Below are positions 1 through 8,447 of a stretch of 42,052 nucleotides of DNA, piece after piece; positions within the stretch are counted from its first letter, which is position 1, and each line of letters starts with the position of its first letter. Location: contig CACZSQ010000102.1 in NCBI GenBank assembly GCA_902783885.1, forward strand, positions 1 to 42,052, in the 5' to 3' direction. This stretch comes from an uncultured Bacteroidales bacterium (GTDB lineage Bacteria; Bacteroidota; Bacteroidia; Bacteroidales; Bacteroidaceae). A program made the position numbers and the translations under genes. The notes under the pieces were generated by a model. It saw only the letters and a program-made list of their open reading frames with translations, did no database searches and had not been told where the DNA came from.

Positions 1-13
1 ACAAGCAGTTCAT

Positions 14-86
14 GCGATAGTAGCTCAGTTGGTAGAGCATTGGCTTCCCAAGCCGAGGGTCGCGGGTTCGAGTCCCGTCTATCGCT
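14..86 (+). tRNA. tRNA-Gly (anticodon CCC)
   Basis: A full cloverleaf can be drawn. The acceptor arms GCGATAG and CTATCGC pair, followed by discriminator T. The anticodon stem TTGGC/GCCGA encloses the seven-base loop TTCCCAA, giving anticodon CCC, which reads GGG (Gly). The T-arm has the GGTTCGAGTCC core. The 3' CCA is not encoded and would be added after transcription. rarA starts 11 bases downstream. Confidence 0.95.
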
Positions 87-97
87 CTGGACAAGTT

Positions 98-1369
98 ATG
101 AAGCCTTTAGCAGAGCGCATGAGACCTGTCACATTGGACGGGTATATAGGCCAGCAGCATTTGGTTGGCCCCGATGCGGTGTTGCGCAGGATGATTGACA
201 GTGGACGCATCTCCAGCTTTATCCTCTGGGGACCTCCAGGGGTGGGGAAGACGACGCTGGCGCAGATTATCGCGCACACGCTGGAGACTCCTTTCTACAC
301 ACTCTCGGCCGTGACGAGCGGCGTGAAGGACGTGCGCGACGTGATTGAGCGCGCGAAGGGCAACCGCTTCTTCGACCAGAAAAGCCCTATCTTGTTCATT
401 GATGAGATTCACCGCTTCTCCAAGTCGCAGCAGGACTCGCTGCTGGGCGCCGTGGAGCAGGGCGTGGTGACGCTCATCGGCGCCACAACGGAGAACCCCT
501 CGTTTGAGGTGATACGGCCGCTGCTCTCGCGCTGCGCCGTGTATGTGCTGAAGTCGCTGGGCAAGGATGACCTGCTGCAGCTGGCGGAGCGCGCCCTGCG
601 CGAAGATGTGGTGCTGCGCGAGAGGCAGGTGGAGCTGCGAGAGACGGAGGCGCTGCTGCGCTACAGCGGCGGCGATGCCCGCAAGCTGCTGAATATCCTG
701 GAGCTGGTGACGGACGCGGGGAGCGACGCGCAGCCCCTGGTGGTCACGGACAAGCTGGTGGCTGAGCGACTGCAGCAGAACCCGCTGGCCTACGACAAGG
801 GCGGCGAGTTGCACTATGACATCATATCGGCGTTCATCAAGAGCATCCGCGGCAGCGACCCCGACGGGGCTATCTACTGGCTGGCGCGCATGATCGAGGG
901 CGGCGAGGATCCGGCTTTCATCGCACGACGACTGGTGATCTCGGCCTCGGAGGACATCGGACTGGCAAACCCCAATGCGCTGCTGCTGGCCAACGCGGCC
1001 TTCGACGCGGTGCAGAAGCTGGGGTGGCCCGAGGGGCGCATCCCCCTGGCGGAGGCCACGGTTTATCTGGCCACATCGCCCAAGAGCAATTCGGCTTACA
1101 TGGCGGTGAACGATGCGATGGCCTACGTGCGGCAGACGGGTAACCTGCCGGTGCCGCTGCACCTGCGCAATGCGCCCACAGAGCTGATGGCGGAGCTGGG
1201 CTATGCCAAGGACTACAAATATGCCCACGACTACGAAGGTCACTTCGTGGAGCAGCAGTTCCTGCCCGACGGCGTCGCACAGCGCTTCTGGCACGCCCAG
1301 CCGAATGCCGCCGAGAGCAAGCTGCACGAGCGGATGATTCAGCTCTGGGGCGAGCGCTTCAAGAAATAA
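98..1369 (+). CDS. rarA: Replication-associated recombination protein A (RarA/MgsA), AAA+ ATPase
   Basis: This 423-residue cytosolic AAA+ ATPase of the RarA/MgsA/WRNIP1 family acts at stalled replication forks and is related to clamp-loader subunits. Visible are the N-terminal PLAERMRP and GQQHL segments, Walker A GPPGVGKT, Walker B LFIDEIHRF, the sensor segment GATTENPSFE, and the C-terminal family block with PKSNSAYMA and the late GYKYAHDY-like segment. The reading frame stays open upstream into the tRNA, so the start was set at the ATG at 98: it is the first one outside the tRNA and begins MKPLAERMRP as in homologues. It ends head-to-head with the minus-strand DUF2207 gene, with 16 bases between and no clear terminator. 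Family length is usual (about 420-450). Confidence 0.95.
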   Translation: MKPLAERMRPVTLDGYIGQQHLVGPDAVLRRMIDSGRISSFILWGPPGVGKTTLAQIIAHTLETPFYTLSAVTSGVKDVRDVIERAKGNRFFDQKSPILFIDEIHRFSKSQQDSLLGAVEQGVVTLIGATTENPSFEVIRPLLSRCAVYVLKSLGKDDLLQLAERALREDVVLRERQVELRETEALLRYSGGDARKLLNILELVTDAGSDAQPLVVTDKLVAERLQQNPLAYDKGGELHYDIISAFIKSIRGSDPDGAIYWLARMIEGGEDPAFIARRLVISASEDIGLANPNALLLANAAFDAVQKLGWPEGRIPLAEATVYLATSPKSNSAYMAVNDAMAYVRQTGNLPVPLHLRNAPTELMAELGYAKDYKYAHDYEGHFVEQQFLPDGVAQRFWHAQPNAAESKLHERMIQLWGERFKK

Positions 1370-1385
1370 TACTTCTCTTTATCGG

Positions 1386-3326
1386 TTAACGGAACCCGCT
1401 GCCACCGCCGCCGCTGTGGCCGCCGCCGCCGCTGTAGCTGCTGCTACCGCTGCCGCCGCCGCTGTCGCTGCTGCTGTGGCGCTCATAAATGTCATGTTGC
1501 TCCTGTTCCGTCTGGTAGGCGTAGGCGAAGATGACGGTGTTGAGAAGGGCCTGTGACAAGGGCTCGAAGTCGCTTATCAGTTCCTCGGTGGGCATGAGGT
1601 CGTCGAGGCGTGCAGCGTCGGGGGCAATCTTCTTCATGTCGCGGCGCACCTGTTCGGCGATGCCGTAGATGGAGGCATAGACGAGGTACTCCTTCCACAG
1701 GCTGGTCTCCTCGATGTTGTGCTCTGCCACGAGCGAGAAGTCCTGGAGATAGTGCAGGAAGCCCACGACCTGGAGGACATGGTCCTTGTTGACTTCTTTG
1801 GTCTTGATGGTCTCGGATGTCAGTTTGCTCATCAGGATGCCGAACGGGCGGAACTCCAGGGGATTGTTCTCCACGTATTCCTTCAGCTCGTCGGGCTGCA
1901 GGAGATGGTCGTCGCCGGCGGCATCGTAGAGGAGTTTCTGGAGGTGGTATTCGATGCCGGCATCGTTGATGTAGCCCTTGTACTGGTTCATGGCAGCATC
2001 TGTAACCTTGTAATCGATGGCTTCGTTGTCCTTCAGCTCGGATTTCTTGATGGCCTGGCTCTCCATGATGTCGGTGACGTCTTTTCCTGCGGCAGGCTTC
2101 ACGGGTTCGCTGATGCGGAAGAGCTTGCAGGGCTTGCCGTCCACCTCGTCGTAGGCCAGCTCGATGTTTTTCTTGTAGATCATCCGGAGGATGAAGGCAT
2201 CGTAAACCTGCTGCAGGCCGAATTTACTGCCAAAGCTTGCCCGGTCGATATAGGCCGCAAATCCCTCGAGTGAGCTCAGGGTGATGCCGGAGAGGAGGAG
2301 GTTGCCGCCGAGGGGGAGGTCGCGGTAGTAGGGGAGGTCGTCGTACTTGTCGCTGTCGAAGAGCTGACGGAACAGGGCTTTGAGGCGTCTCTTCGTCATG
2401 AAGACGGATATGATGGCAGCAATCAGGAAGATGACGAATGCGATGAATCCGATGATTACCAGGAAAATTAAGATGATGGAATCTGTTTCGAAATCGTCAA
2501 ACCAGCCGTCGTCGTCGGAACTGGCCTCGGCGCGCCTGAGCGCGGCCATGCGGGCTTGGCGGGTCTTCTGGACGGAGACATTCTCGCCGAGGCCTGCGTC
2601 CTCGAGATTGTAGTCGCTGTCCTCGAGGGCATCGCGCTTGACGGTCTGGGTGAAAGAATCGTGTACTTTCACGGCGGGGTCGAGGACGCCTTTCTCCAGC
2701 TGGAGGAGCACGATGATGTCCTCGCCGTTGTTCATGGCGCCTTCGGCAGCTGCATAGCACTTGCCTTCGGAGAATCCCTTTTCGCCGTGATAGCCGAAGG
2801 TCCAGATGGCGGCATTGTCCCTTGAGAGGGTGTCTTCCTCGAGGCTGATGGCCAGAAGCGCTTTCTGTGCGGGGCTGTTCTCAGCTTCGTAGAAGGAGTG
2901 GCAGAAGCCGTCGTAGTCGTCGTAGGCTTTCACGAGGTTCGTCAGCGTGTAGCGAATCACATATTTGCGATTGCCAGGCTCGCCGATGCCCCAGCAGATC
3001 TCCAGCCCCTCGTCGGTGGGGTGGTAGCCACAGCGCCCGGCTTTCTCGGCGCGCGAGCGGTCGATGTCCCAGTCGTCTTCGGTGACATAGGTGGTTTTCA
3101 GGTCGTCCCACACTTGCAGGTCGCGGACTTCGATGTCGCCCATGTCGTTGAAGGTGATGAAGCCCTCGGTGCCCTGGTCGCCGATCTGTGCCTGGCGCGT
3201 TTCGGTGACGGTGGCACTGCCGTCGCGGTGAAGCTGGACGTGCATGAAGAGCCGCTCCAGCGTAAACTGTGCCATGGCCGCAGAGGCGATGAGGCACAAA
3301 CTGATGAGTAAGATGGTTTTTCGCAT
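1386..3326 (-). CDS. DUF2207-family membrane protein, copy 1
   Basis: A 646-residue predicted cell-envelope protein of the DUF2207 family, whose function is not established. The order is a signal peptide (MRKTILLISLCLIASAAMAQ), an extracytoplasmic beta-rich domain to about residue 270, a hydrophobic segment at about 285-312 (IILIFLVIIGFIAFVIFL), a cytoplasmic domain with the DLPYYRDLPLGGNLL block, and a low-complexity tail ending GGGGHSGGGGSGFR, typical of the family. It is downstream of a close paralogue (copy 2) with an 8-bp repeat array between them. It is probably the last gene of a minus-strand run starting at the epimerase. I see no enzymatic motif. Family assignment is firm from the architecture; the role is unknown. 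Confidence 0.82.
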   Translation of the reverse strand: MRKTILLISLCLIASAAMAQFTLERLFMHVQLHRDGSATVTETRQAQIGDQGTEGFITFNDMGDIEVRDLQVWDDLKTTYVTEDDWDIDRSRAEKAGRCGYHPTDEGLEICWGIGEPGNRKYVIRYTLTNLVKAYDDYDGFCHSFYEAENSPAQKALLAISLEEDTLSRDNAAIWTFGYHGEKGFSEGKCYAAAEGAMNNGEDIIVLLQLEKGVLDPAVKVHDSFTQTVKRDALEDSDYNLEDAGLGENVSVQKTRQARMAALRRAEASSDDDGWFDDFETDSIILIFLVIIGFIAFVIFLIAAIISVFMTKRRLKALFRQLFDSDKYDDLPYYRDLPLGGNLLLSGITLSSLEGFAAYIDRASFGSKFGLQQVYDAFILRMIYKKNIELAYDEVDGKPCKLFRISEPVKPAAGKDVTDIMESQAIKKSELKDNEAIDYKVTDAAMNQYKGYINDAGIEYHLQKLLYDAAGDDHLLQPDELKEYVENNPLEFRPFGILMSKLTSETIKTKEVNKDHVLQVVGFLHYLQDFSLVAEHNIEETSLWKEYLVYASIYGIAEQVRRDMKKIAPDAARLDDLMPTEELISDFEPLSQALLNTVIFAYAYQTEQEQHDIYERHSSSDSGGGSGSSSYSGGGGHSGGGGSGFR

Positions 3327-3331
3327 AACGG

Positions 3332-3379
3332 GTCGTGAGGTTGTGAGGTTGTGAGGTTGTGAGGTTGAGAGGTTGTGAG
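3332..3379. repeat. 8-bp tandem repeat, 6 units, upstream of DUF2207 copy 1
   Basis: Six consecutive 8-base units, mostly GTTGTGAG on the plus strand, begin five bases upstream of the copy-1 start codon (read on the minus strand). They occupy most of the 72-base gap between the two DUF2207 genes. The same unit is expanded to 16 copies upstream of the paralogue. Confidence 0.9.
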
Positions 3380-3398
3380 GAATACTTCTCTTTATCGG

Positions 3399-5363
3399 TT
3401 AACGGAAACCGCTGCCACCGCCGCCGCTGTGGCCGCCACCTCCGCTGTAGCTGCTGCGACCGCTGCCGCCGCTGCTGCGCTCACGTTGGCGCTCCCGCTC
3501 CCATTCCGCTTCGGCGATTCTTGCCGCTTCCTGCGGAGTCTGGTAGGCGTAGGCATCTTTGACGGTCTCTTTGATGGCTTTCTTCAAGGGACGGAAGTCG
3601 TTGAGCATCTCTTCGGGCGGCAAGAGTTCGTTGAGGCGGGCAGCATCGGGGGCTACCTTCTTCATGTCGCTGCGCACCTGGTCGGCGATGCCGAAGAGCG
3701 AGGCATAGACGAGGTATTCCTTCCACAGCCCGGTCTCTTCGAGGCTGCGCTCTTTCACGAGCGAGAAGTCGCGGAGATAGTGGAGGAAACCGATGGCCTG
3801 GTGGACGTTGTCCTTGACGAGGAACTTCTCGGGGATGGTCTGCTCGGCGAGGATGGACAGCACCGTGGCCAGCTGCCTGCTTGCGAGGGGCGTCTGCTTG
3901 GCATACTCCTTGAGCTCGTCGGGCTGGAGGAGATGGTCGTCGCCGGCGGCATCGTAGAGGAGTTTCTGGAGCTGGTACTCGATGCCGGCATCGTTGATGT
4001 AGCCTCTGTAGCTTCTCTTGGCCTCACGGAGGATGCTGCCATCGATGGCTTTGTTCATATCTAATCCGGAGAACCTGAGACACTCGTCTGCGAGGATATC
4101 CGTGATGTCCATGCCTTTCGGGGGCTTCACGGGTTCGCTGATGCGGAAGAGCTTGCGCGGTTTGCGGCCGCTGTCGTCGTAGGCGAGCTGTATCTGATTC
4201 TTGTAGATCATGCGGAGAATGAAGGCATCGAAGAGCTGCTGGAGACCGTATTTGATGCCCAAGTTCTTGCGGCCGCAGTGGCGTGCAATGCCGTCCACGG
4301 TGCCCAGCGTGGCGCCGGTGAGGAGGAGGTTGCCGCCGAGAGGCAGGTCGCGGTAGTAGGGCAGGTCGTCGTATTTCTTGCCATCGAGGAGCTTGTCGAT
4401 GAGTGCTTTGCGCCTTTGCTTTTCCTTGTGCCCGTACCACAGGTCTTCTATGATGTCGCGGATGAAGCGTATCACCGGGCGCAGAATGAACCAGCAGCCG
4501 CCGAGAGCCACCAGGATGACCAGGATGCCGGCAATGATATTGGTCATGGCATCGTCCGCATCGTCAGCTTCTGTCGAGCCCAGGAGTCCGGTGGCGCGGG
4601 CTTTCTGCATTGACACATGGTGGTCGAGGCCGGCATCCTCGAGGTCGTAGTCGCTGCCTTCGAGGGCTTGGCGTTTGACGGTCTGGGTGAAGGAGTCGTG
4701 TATCTGCACGGCGGGGTCGAGGACACCTTTGTTCAGCTGCAGGAGCACGATGATGCTCTCGCCGTCGTGCATGATGCTGTCGGAGGCGGCATAGGCCAGT
4801 TCATCGACGAAGCCTTTGATGCCTTCGTAGCCGAAGGTCCAGATGGCGGCCTTGTCCCTGGTGAGGGAGTCGTCCTCCAGTTTGAAGGCCACGATGGCTT
4901 CGCGTGCGGGACTGTTGGCGGCCTCGTAGAAGGAGTGGCAGAAGCCGTCGTAGTCGTCGTAGGCTTTCACGAGGTTTGTCAGCGTGTAGCGGATCTTGTA
5001 CAGGCGCTGGCCGGCATCGCCGATGCCCCAGCACACCTCCACGCCGTCGCTGGTGCGGTTGTAGCCGCAGCGCCCGGCTTTCTCGGCGCGGGAGCGGTCA
5101 ACGTTCCACACCTCTTCGGTGACGTAGGCTGTCTCCTGGTCGTCCCACACCTGCAAGTCGCGGACTTCGATGTCGCCCATGTCGTTGAAGGTGATGTAGC
5201 CCTCGGTGCCTTCGTCGCCAATCTGTGCCTGGCGCGTCTCGGTGACGGTGGCGCTGCCGTCGTGGTGGAGCTGGACTTGAATGAAAACCTGCTCCAGAGT
5301 AAACTGTGCCATGGCCGCAGAGGCAATGAGGCACAAACTGAAGAGTAAGATGGTTTTTCGCAT
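3399..5363 (-). CDS. DUF2207-family membrane protein, copy 2
   Basis: A 654-residue paralogue of the adjacent downstream gene. The signal peptide (MRKTILLFSLCLIASAAMAQ), the roughly 90 residues that follow and the Gly-rich tail are almost identical to copy 1. The hydrophobic segment at about 275-300 (NIIAGILVILVALGGCWFIL) and the flanking linker have diverged. The soluble block DLPYYRDLPLGGNLL and the segment YINDAGIEYQLQKLLYDAAG are kept. No catalytic residues are recognisable and the family function is unknown. Its upstream gap consists almost wholly of an 8-bp tandem repeat that runs into the stop codon of the glycosyltransferase gene, so it probably either reads through from that gene or depends on a promoter inside the array. 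Confidence 0.82.
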   Translation of the reverse strand: MRKTILLFSLCLIASAAMAQFTLEQVFIQVQLHHDGSATVTETRQAQIGDEGTEGYITFNDMGDIEVRDLQVWDDQETAYVTEEVWNVDRSRAEKAGRCGYNRTSDGVEVCWGIGDAGQRLYKIRYTLTNLVKAYDDYDGFCHSFYEAANSPAREAIVAFKLEDDSLTRDKAAIWTFGYEGIKGFVDELAYAASDSIMHDGESIIVLLQLNKGVLDPAVQIHDSFTQTVKRQALEGSDYDLEDAGLDHHVSMQKARATGLLGSTEADDADDAMTNIIAGILVILVALGGCWFILRPVIRFIRDIIEDLWYGHKEKQRRKALIDKLLDGKKYDDLPYYRDLPLGGNLLLTGATLGTVDGIARHCGRKNLGIKYGLQQLFDAFILRMIYKNQIQLAYDDSGRKPRKLFRISEPVKPPKGMDITDILADECLRFSGLDMNKAIDGSILREAKRSYRGYINDAGIEYQLQKLLYDAAGDDHLLQPDELKEYAKQTPLASRQLATVLSILAEQTIPEKFLVKDNVHQAIGFLHYLRDFSLVKERSLEETGLWKEYLVYASLFGIADQVRSDMKKVAPDAARLNELLPPEEMLNDFRPLKKAIKETVKDAYAYQTPQEAARIAEAEWERERQRERSSGGSGRSSYSGGGGHSGGGGSGFR

Positions 5364-5368
5364 AACGG

Positions 5369-5496
5369 GTTGTTAGGTTGTGAGGTTGTTAGGTTGTGAG
5401 GTTGTTAGGTTGTGAGGTTGTTAGGTTGTTAGGTTGTTAGGTTGTGAGGTTGTTAGGTTGTGAGGTTAATAGGTTGTGAGGTTGTTAGGTTGTTAG
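5369..5496. repeat. 8-bp tandem repeat, 16 units, upstream of DUF2207 copy 2
   Basis: Sixteen contiguous 8-base units alternate between GTTGTTAG and GTTGTGAG, with one degenerate unit GTTAATAG at 5465-5472. The array starts five bases from the DUF2207 start codon and its far end encodes the last residues and stop codon of the glycosyltransferase on the minus strand. Because that stop lies in the outermost units, copy-number change would not alter the glycosyltransferase but would alter spacing to the DUF2207 start. Confidence 0.93.
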
Positions 5497-6357
5497 GTAG
5501 TAGCCGAGTTTGTAGAGCTTGAAGAGGGTGAGGCAGGGGCGCGGTCCTAAGAGGTTGCGGCGTATGGGCCGGTGGAAGAGTTTGTAGAACAGGCGCATGG
5601 CCCACGTGAGATGGCATCGCTGCAGCCGCTGGGCGGCTGTCGCCACGCCACTGTAGGTGTCCATCCGGCCTTGCAGACCACGGAGGGTGCGCAGGGCGGT
5701 CTCGGTCTTTGCGAGGAAGACGGCATTGGGTTCCAAATCCATGTGCAGCAGGGGGTTGTCGATGTGGAGGATGGGGATATGTCTGCGCTCCAGGTCTGCG
5801 CCGAAGAGGGCGTCCTCGTAGCCGTAGTCGCGGCATTGCTCGTCGAAGCGGACGGACAGGAAGAGGTCGCGCTGCACGAGGAGATTGAAGGCTGAGAGCT
5901 GGCGATGGGGATGGCGGCTGCGGTCACGGGCTGAGCGGTGGCGGTCGGCGGCGCGCTCGTAGGCATAGCGCAGCGTGGCCTCGGGGCAGGGGTTGACGAC
6001 CGGCGTCAGCAGTCCCCCGCAGACGACGGCGGCCTCGCGGGCGGCCTCGACATAGGCCTGCAGCGAGAAGGAGGGGGGCACCTCGGCATCGCAGTCGATG
6101 AACAGGAGCCACTGCCCACGGGCTTCTGCGGCCATGCGGTTGCGATGGGCGGCACGGCCGGCATTGGCGCTATAGCGGAGCACGCGCACAGAGGGCAGGC
6201 TTTCCACGGCCGTAAGCCAGGCGGCACCCGAGGGTGAGGCATCGTCGCCCACGAGGATCTCGGCTTCTACGCCCTCGCGCACAGCTAAGGCGTGGACATC
6301 TGCCACGAGGCGGCGGGCATCGTAGTCGAAGGTGGGGATGAGGACGGACAGCTTCAT
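5485..6357 (-). CDS. Glycosyltransferase family 2 protein
   Basis: This 290-residue cytosolic or membrane-associated glycosyltransferase has the GT-A fold of family GT2 and would transfer a sugar from a nucleotide-sugar donor. Seen are the N-terminal beta strand SVLIPTFDYD, the nucleotide-binding GDDASPSG, NAGRAAHRNRMA, the metal-binding DxD-type motif FIDCDAEV (about residues 90-97), and an acidic ED pair in RDYGYEDALFGADL that probably holds the catalytic base. There are no obvious transmembrane segments. The start codon overlaps the stop of the upstream epimerase by four bases (ATGA), so the two are translationally coupled. The C-terminus (GYYLTT) is encoded by an 8-bp repeat array. Acceptor and donor cannot be told from sequence. 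Confidence 0.85.
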   Translation of the reverse strand: MKLSVLIPTFDYDARRLVADVHALAVREGVEAEILVGDDASPSGAAWLTAVESLPSVRVLRYSANAGRAAHRNRMAAEARGQWLLFIDCDAEVPPSFSLQAYVEAAREAAVVCGGLLTPVVNPCPEATLRYAYERAADRHRSARDRSRHPHRQLSAFNLLVQRDLFLSVRFDEQCRDYGYEDALFGADLERRHIPILHIDNPLLHMDLEPNAVFLAKTETALRTLRGLQGRMDTYSGVATAAQRLQRCHLTWAMRLFYKLFHRPIRRNLLGPRPCLTLFKLYKLGYYLTT

Positions 6358-7229
6358 TCGATGATGATTTCGTAGGACGTGCCCCAGGTGTCGCCCGGTT
6401 CCACGCTCTCGATGTCGGGACGGCGCGAGAACTCGCCCGTGAAGCCGGCATCGTCGCAGCGACCGTGCCAGGGCTCAATGCACATGAAGGGGGCCTTGCC
6501 GCCGCAGGGCGACCAGAGCGCCGTGATGGGCATCTGATGGCGCACGGTGACGAGCGGGCGGCCCTGCTTGTCGTGGAGCGTCACGCGGCGCACACGGCCC
6601 GTGGCCTCGACGATGGTGTCGCACTCGAAGGTGCTGTTGGTGAGGGGCAGGAGACCGTCGGCGGGCAGCTCCACGGGGAAGGAGCCCGTGCCGGCAAAGC
6701 CGCCCGGCACCAGGTTGGAGCTGACGAGCGGCCCGGGGGCATCGAACGAGAGGAAGCCGTGGACGGCATCCTCGGCGCGGTAGTGGAGATACTGGAAGGC
6801 GGGGTGTGCACCAATCTGGAAGGGCATCGTGCGTGTGTCGCAATTGGTGACGCTCCAGCTCACGGTGATGACGTTGCGCAGGAGCGTGTAGTCGATGCGC
6901 AGCTCGAAGCGGAAAGGCCACAGCGACAGCGTCTGCTCGCTGCTGCGCAGGAGGAATGCCATGTGGCGGTCCTCATCGACAATCTTCTCGAATGTGCAGT
7001 CGCGGGCGAAGCCGTGCTGGGTGAGGGTATAGGGCTTGCCGTCGATATGGAAGGTGTTGTCCCACACTTTGCCCACGATGGGGAAGAGGACGGGGGCGCG
7101 GCGGTTCCAGAAGGCGGGGTCGCCTTGCCATAAGTACTCGTTGGGCGATGCTACGCGCTTGATGCTCTGCAGTTCTGCGCCTAAGGGCGCTATCTCGAGC
7201 TCGATGATTCCGTTGGACAAGTATTCCAT
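6354..7229 (-). CDS. Aldose 1-epimerase family protein (galactose mutarotase-like)
   Basis: A 291-residue protein of the galactose mutarotase-like superfamily, YeaD/LacX type, expected to interconvert the anomers of a sugar or sugar phosphate in the cytosol. Visible features are the N-terminal LGAELQSIKR, YLWQGDPAFWNRRAPVLFPIVGKV, the HGFARDCTF segment carrying a catalytic-type histidine, IGAHPAFQ with the second histidine, and the late CIEPWHGRCDDAG containing the glutamate position of this subfamily. A Bacteroidota promoter lies about 30 bases upstream. It heads a minus-strand run and overlaps the glycosyltransferase by four bases, so a role in sugar supply for that enzyme is possible but is inference. 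The exact substrate is unknown. Confidence 0.85.
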   Translation of the reverse strand: MEYLSNGIIELEIAPLGAELQSIKRVASPNEYLWQGDPAFWNRRAPVLFPIVGKVWDNTFHIDGKPYTLTQHGFARDCTFEKIVDEDRHMAFLLRSSEQTLSLWPFRFELRIDYTLLRNVITVSWSVTNCDTRTMPFQIGAHPAFQYLHYRAEDAVHGFLSFDAPGPLVSSNLVPGGFAGTGSFPVELPADGLLPLTNSTFECDTIVEATGRVRRVTLHDKQGRPLVTVRHQMPITALWSPCGGKAPFMCIEPWHGRCDDAGFTGEFSRRPDIESVEPGDTWGTSYEIIIE

Positions 7230-7257
7230 ATCCTTATGTTTTTAACGTTGTGCGCCG

Positions 7258-7286
7258 CAAATGTAACGATAATTTTCATAAGTCAA
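7258..7286 (-). promoter_or_regulatory. Predicted promoter of the epimerase operon
   Basis: On the minus strand TACATTTG (7258-7265) fits the Bacteroidota -7 consensus TAnnTTTG, with TTG 18 bases upstream as the -33 element. The base run after it, CGGCGCA, is shared with the CotH promoter. It is back to back with the ftsY promoter. Confidence 0.65.
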
Positions 7287-7322
7287 GCAAAAAACCGGAA
7301 AATATTAAAGATTCTAAAACGC

Positions 7323-7353
7323 TTGTTCCTTTTGGAATAGTTGCGTATCTTTG
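7323..7353 (+). promoter_or_regulatory. Predicted promoter of ftsY
   Basis: The -7 box TATCTTTG (7346-7353) lies 20 bases after TTG (7323-7325), which fits the Bacteroidota promoter layout. TTTGCAGCCGCAAA at the expected transcription start is a small inverted repeat (TTTGC/GCAAA). The ftsY start codon follows about 28 bases later, which supports the downstream start chosen for ftsY. Confidence 0.75.
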
Positions 7354-7381
7354 CAGCCGCAAATCAAAAAATACCGATAGA

Positions 7382-8344
7382 ATGGGATTTTTCAATATCT
7401 TCTCAAAGAATAAAGAACAACAGCGGGAGACGCTCGACAAAGGCTTGGAAAAGACAAAGGAGAGTTTCTTCGGCAAGCTGACGCGCGCCGTGGCCGGCAA
7501 GAGCAAGGTCGATGACGATGTGCTCGACGACCTCGAAGAGGTGCTGGTGACATCGGACGTTGGCGTGGATACAACCCTGAACATCATCAAGCGCATTGAG
7601 GAGCGCGCGGCCCGCGACAAATATGTGGGCACGGGCGAGCTCAACAGCATCCTGCGCGAAGAGATTGCCGCGCTGCTGACAGAGAACAACAGCGGCGACA
7701 CTGAGGGCTACCAGATTCCCGAGGGCAAGAAACCTTACGTGGTGATGGTCGTGGGCGTGAACGGTGTCGGCAAGACGACCACCATCGGCAAGCTGGCCTG
7801 GCAGTTCAAGCAGGCCGGACTGAAGGTGATGCTGGGCGCTGCGGACACGTTCCGTGCTGCCGCCGTGGAGCAGATTGCTATCTGGGGCGAGCGCGTGGGC
7901 GTTCCCGTGGTGAAGCAGCAGATGGGCAGCGACCCCGCGAGCGTGGCTTTCGACACGCTGTCGAGCGCCGTGGCCAACGACATCGATGTGGTGCTCATCG
8001 ACACCGCCGGGCGACTGCACAACAAGAAGGGCCTCATGGACGAGCTCTCCAAGATTAAACGCGTGATGCAGAAAGTGGTTCCCGATGCGCCGCACGACGT
8101 GATGCTGGTGCTCGACGGCTCCACCGGACAGAACGCCTTTGAGCAGGCCAAGCAGTTCACAGCTGCCACAGACGTCACGAGTATGGCCATCACCAAGCTC
8201 GACGGCACTGCCAAGGGTGGGGTGGTGCTGGGTATCTCGGACCAGTTCAAGATTCCCGTGCGCTACATCGGCCTCGGCGAGGGCATGGAAGATTTGCAGC
8301 CCTTCAACAGGAAAGAATTTGTCAACAGCCTCTTCGGCGAGTAA
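7382..8344 (+). CDS. ftsY: Signal recognition particle receptor FtsY
   Basis: A 320-residue SRP receptor GTPase that docks ribosome-SRP complexes at the inner membrane for co-translational insertion. The N domain runs over about residues 20-100 and the NG GTPase follows, with G1 GVNGVGKTTTIGKLA, AADTFRAAAVEQ, G3 DTAGRLHNK, G4 TKLDGTAKGG, and the C-terminal GLGEGMEDLQPF. The short N-terminus (MGFFNIFSKNK) lacks the long acidic A domain of the E. coli protein, which is usual for Bacteroidota. The frame is open upstream, but those residues lie across the promoter, so the ATG at 7382 is preferred. A REP-like element begins two bases after the stop codon. Confidence 0.97.
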   Translation: MGFFNIFSKNKEQQRETLDKGLEKTKESFFGKLTRAVAGKSKVDDDVLDDLEEVLVTSDVGVDTTLNIIKRIEERAARDKYVGTGELNSILREEIAALLTENNSGDTEGYQIPEGKKPYVVMVVGVNGVGKTTTIGKLAWQFKQAGLKVMLGAADTFRAAAVEQIAIWGERVGVPVVKQQMGSDPASVAFDTLSSAVANDIDVVLIDTAGRLHNKKGLMDELSKIKRVMQKVVPDAPHDVMLVLDGSTGQNAFEQAKQFTAATDVTSMAITKLDGTAKGGVVLGISDQFKIPVRYIGLGEGMEDLQPFNRKEFVNSLFGE

Positions 8345-8346
8345 AT

Positions 8347-8389
8347 AAGACTCTCCCTCCGCCCTCCATATCAGGGAGGGAGCGGTTAC
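8347..8389 (-). repeat. REP-like element, copy 1 (inverted, non-coding)
   Basis: Read on the minus strand, this 43-base segment matches the copy at 8478-8520 without gaps at 38 of 43 positions. It contains the CTCCCT stem arm and GC-rich tail GGCGGAGGGAGAGTCTT. It lies just after the ftsY stop and, with its partner, forms an inverted pair around the rimO start. Its short stem is weakened here (CTCCCT opposite TGGAG). Confidence 0.8.
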
Positions 8390-8447
8390 TGAACAAGAAA
8401 AGAACAAGAATGATTGTAATTTTCGCGAGAGTAATATACAACAGGAA

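Larger units (their letters stand above)
1368..5368. repeat. Tandem duplication of a roughly 2.0-kb DUF2207 unit
   Basis: Two copies of one unit lie head to tail: 3' flank, DUF2207 gene, 8-bp repeat array. An identical 27-base stretch that covers the gene's 3' end and begins AATACTTCTCTTTATCGG occurs at 1368-1394 and at 3381-3407, a period of 2013 bases. The leftmost copy abuts the rarA stop codon. The two encoded proteins are nearly identical at the signal peptide and Gly-rich tail but differ clearly around the membrane segments. Confidence 0.85.

Noticed and set aside
29-97. Upstream extension of rarA into the tRNA gene
   Set aside because: The extra 23 codons lie mostly within the tRNA-Gly. 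The ATG at 98 gives the conserved N-terminus.
107-1327. 406-residue open frame antisense to rarA
   Set aside because: It is a shadow of the GC-rich third positions of rarA. The composition (His, Gln, Arg, Leu) is typical of antisense translation and no motif is present.
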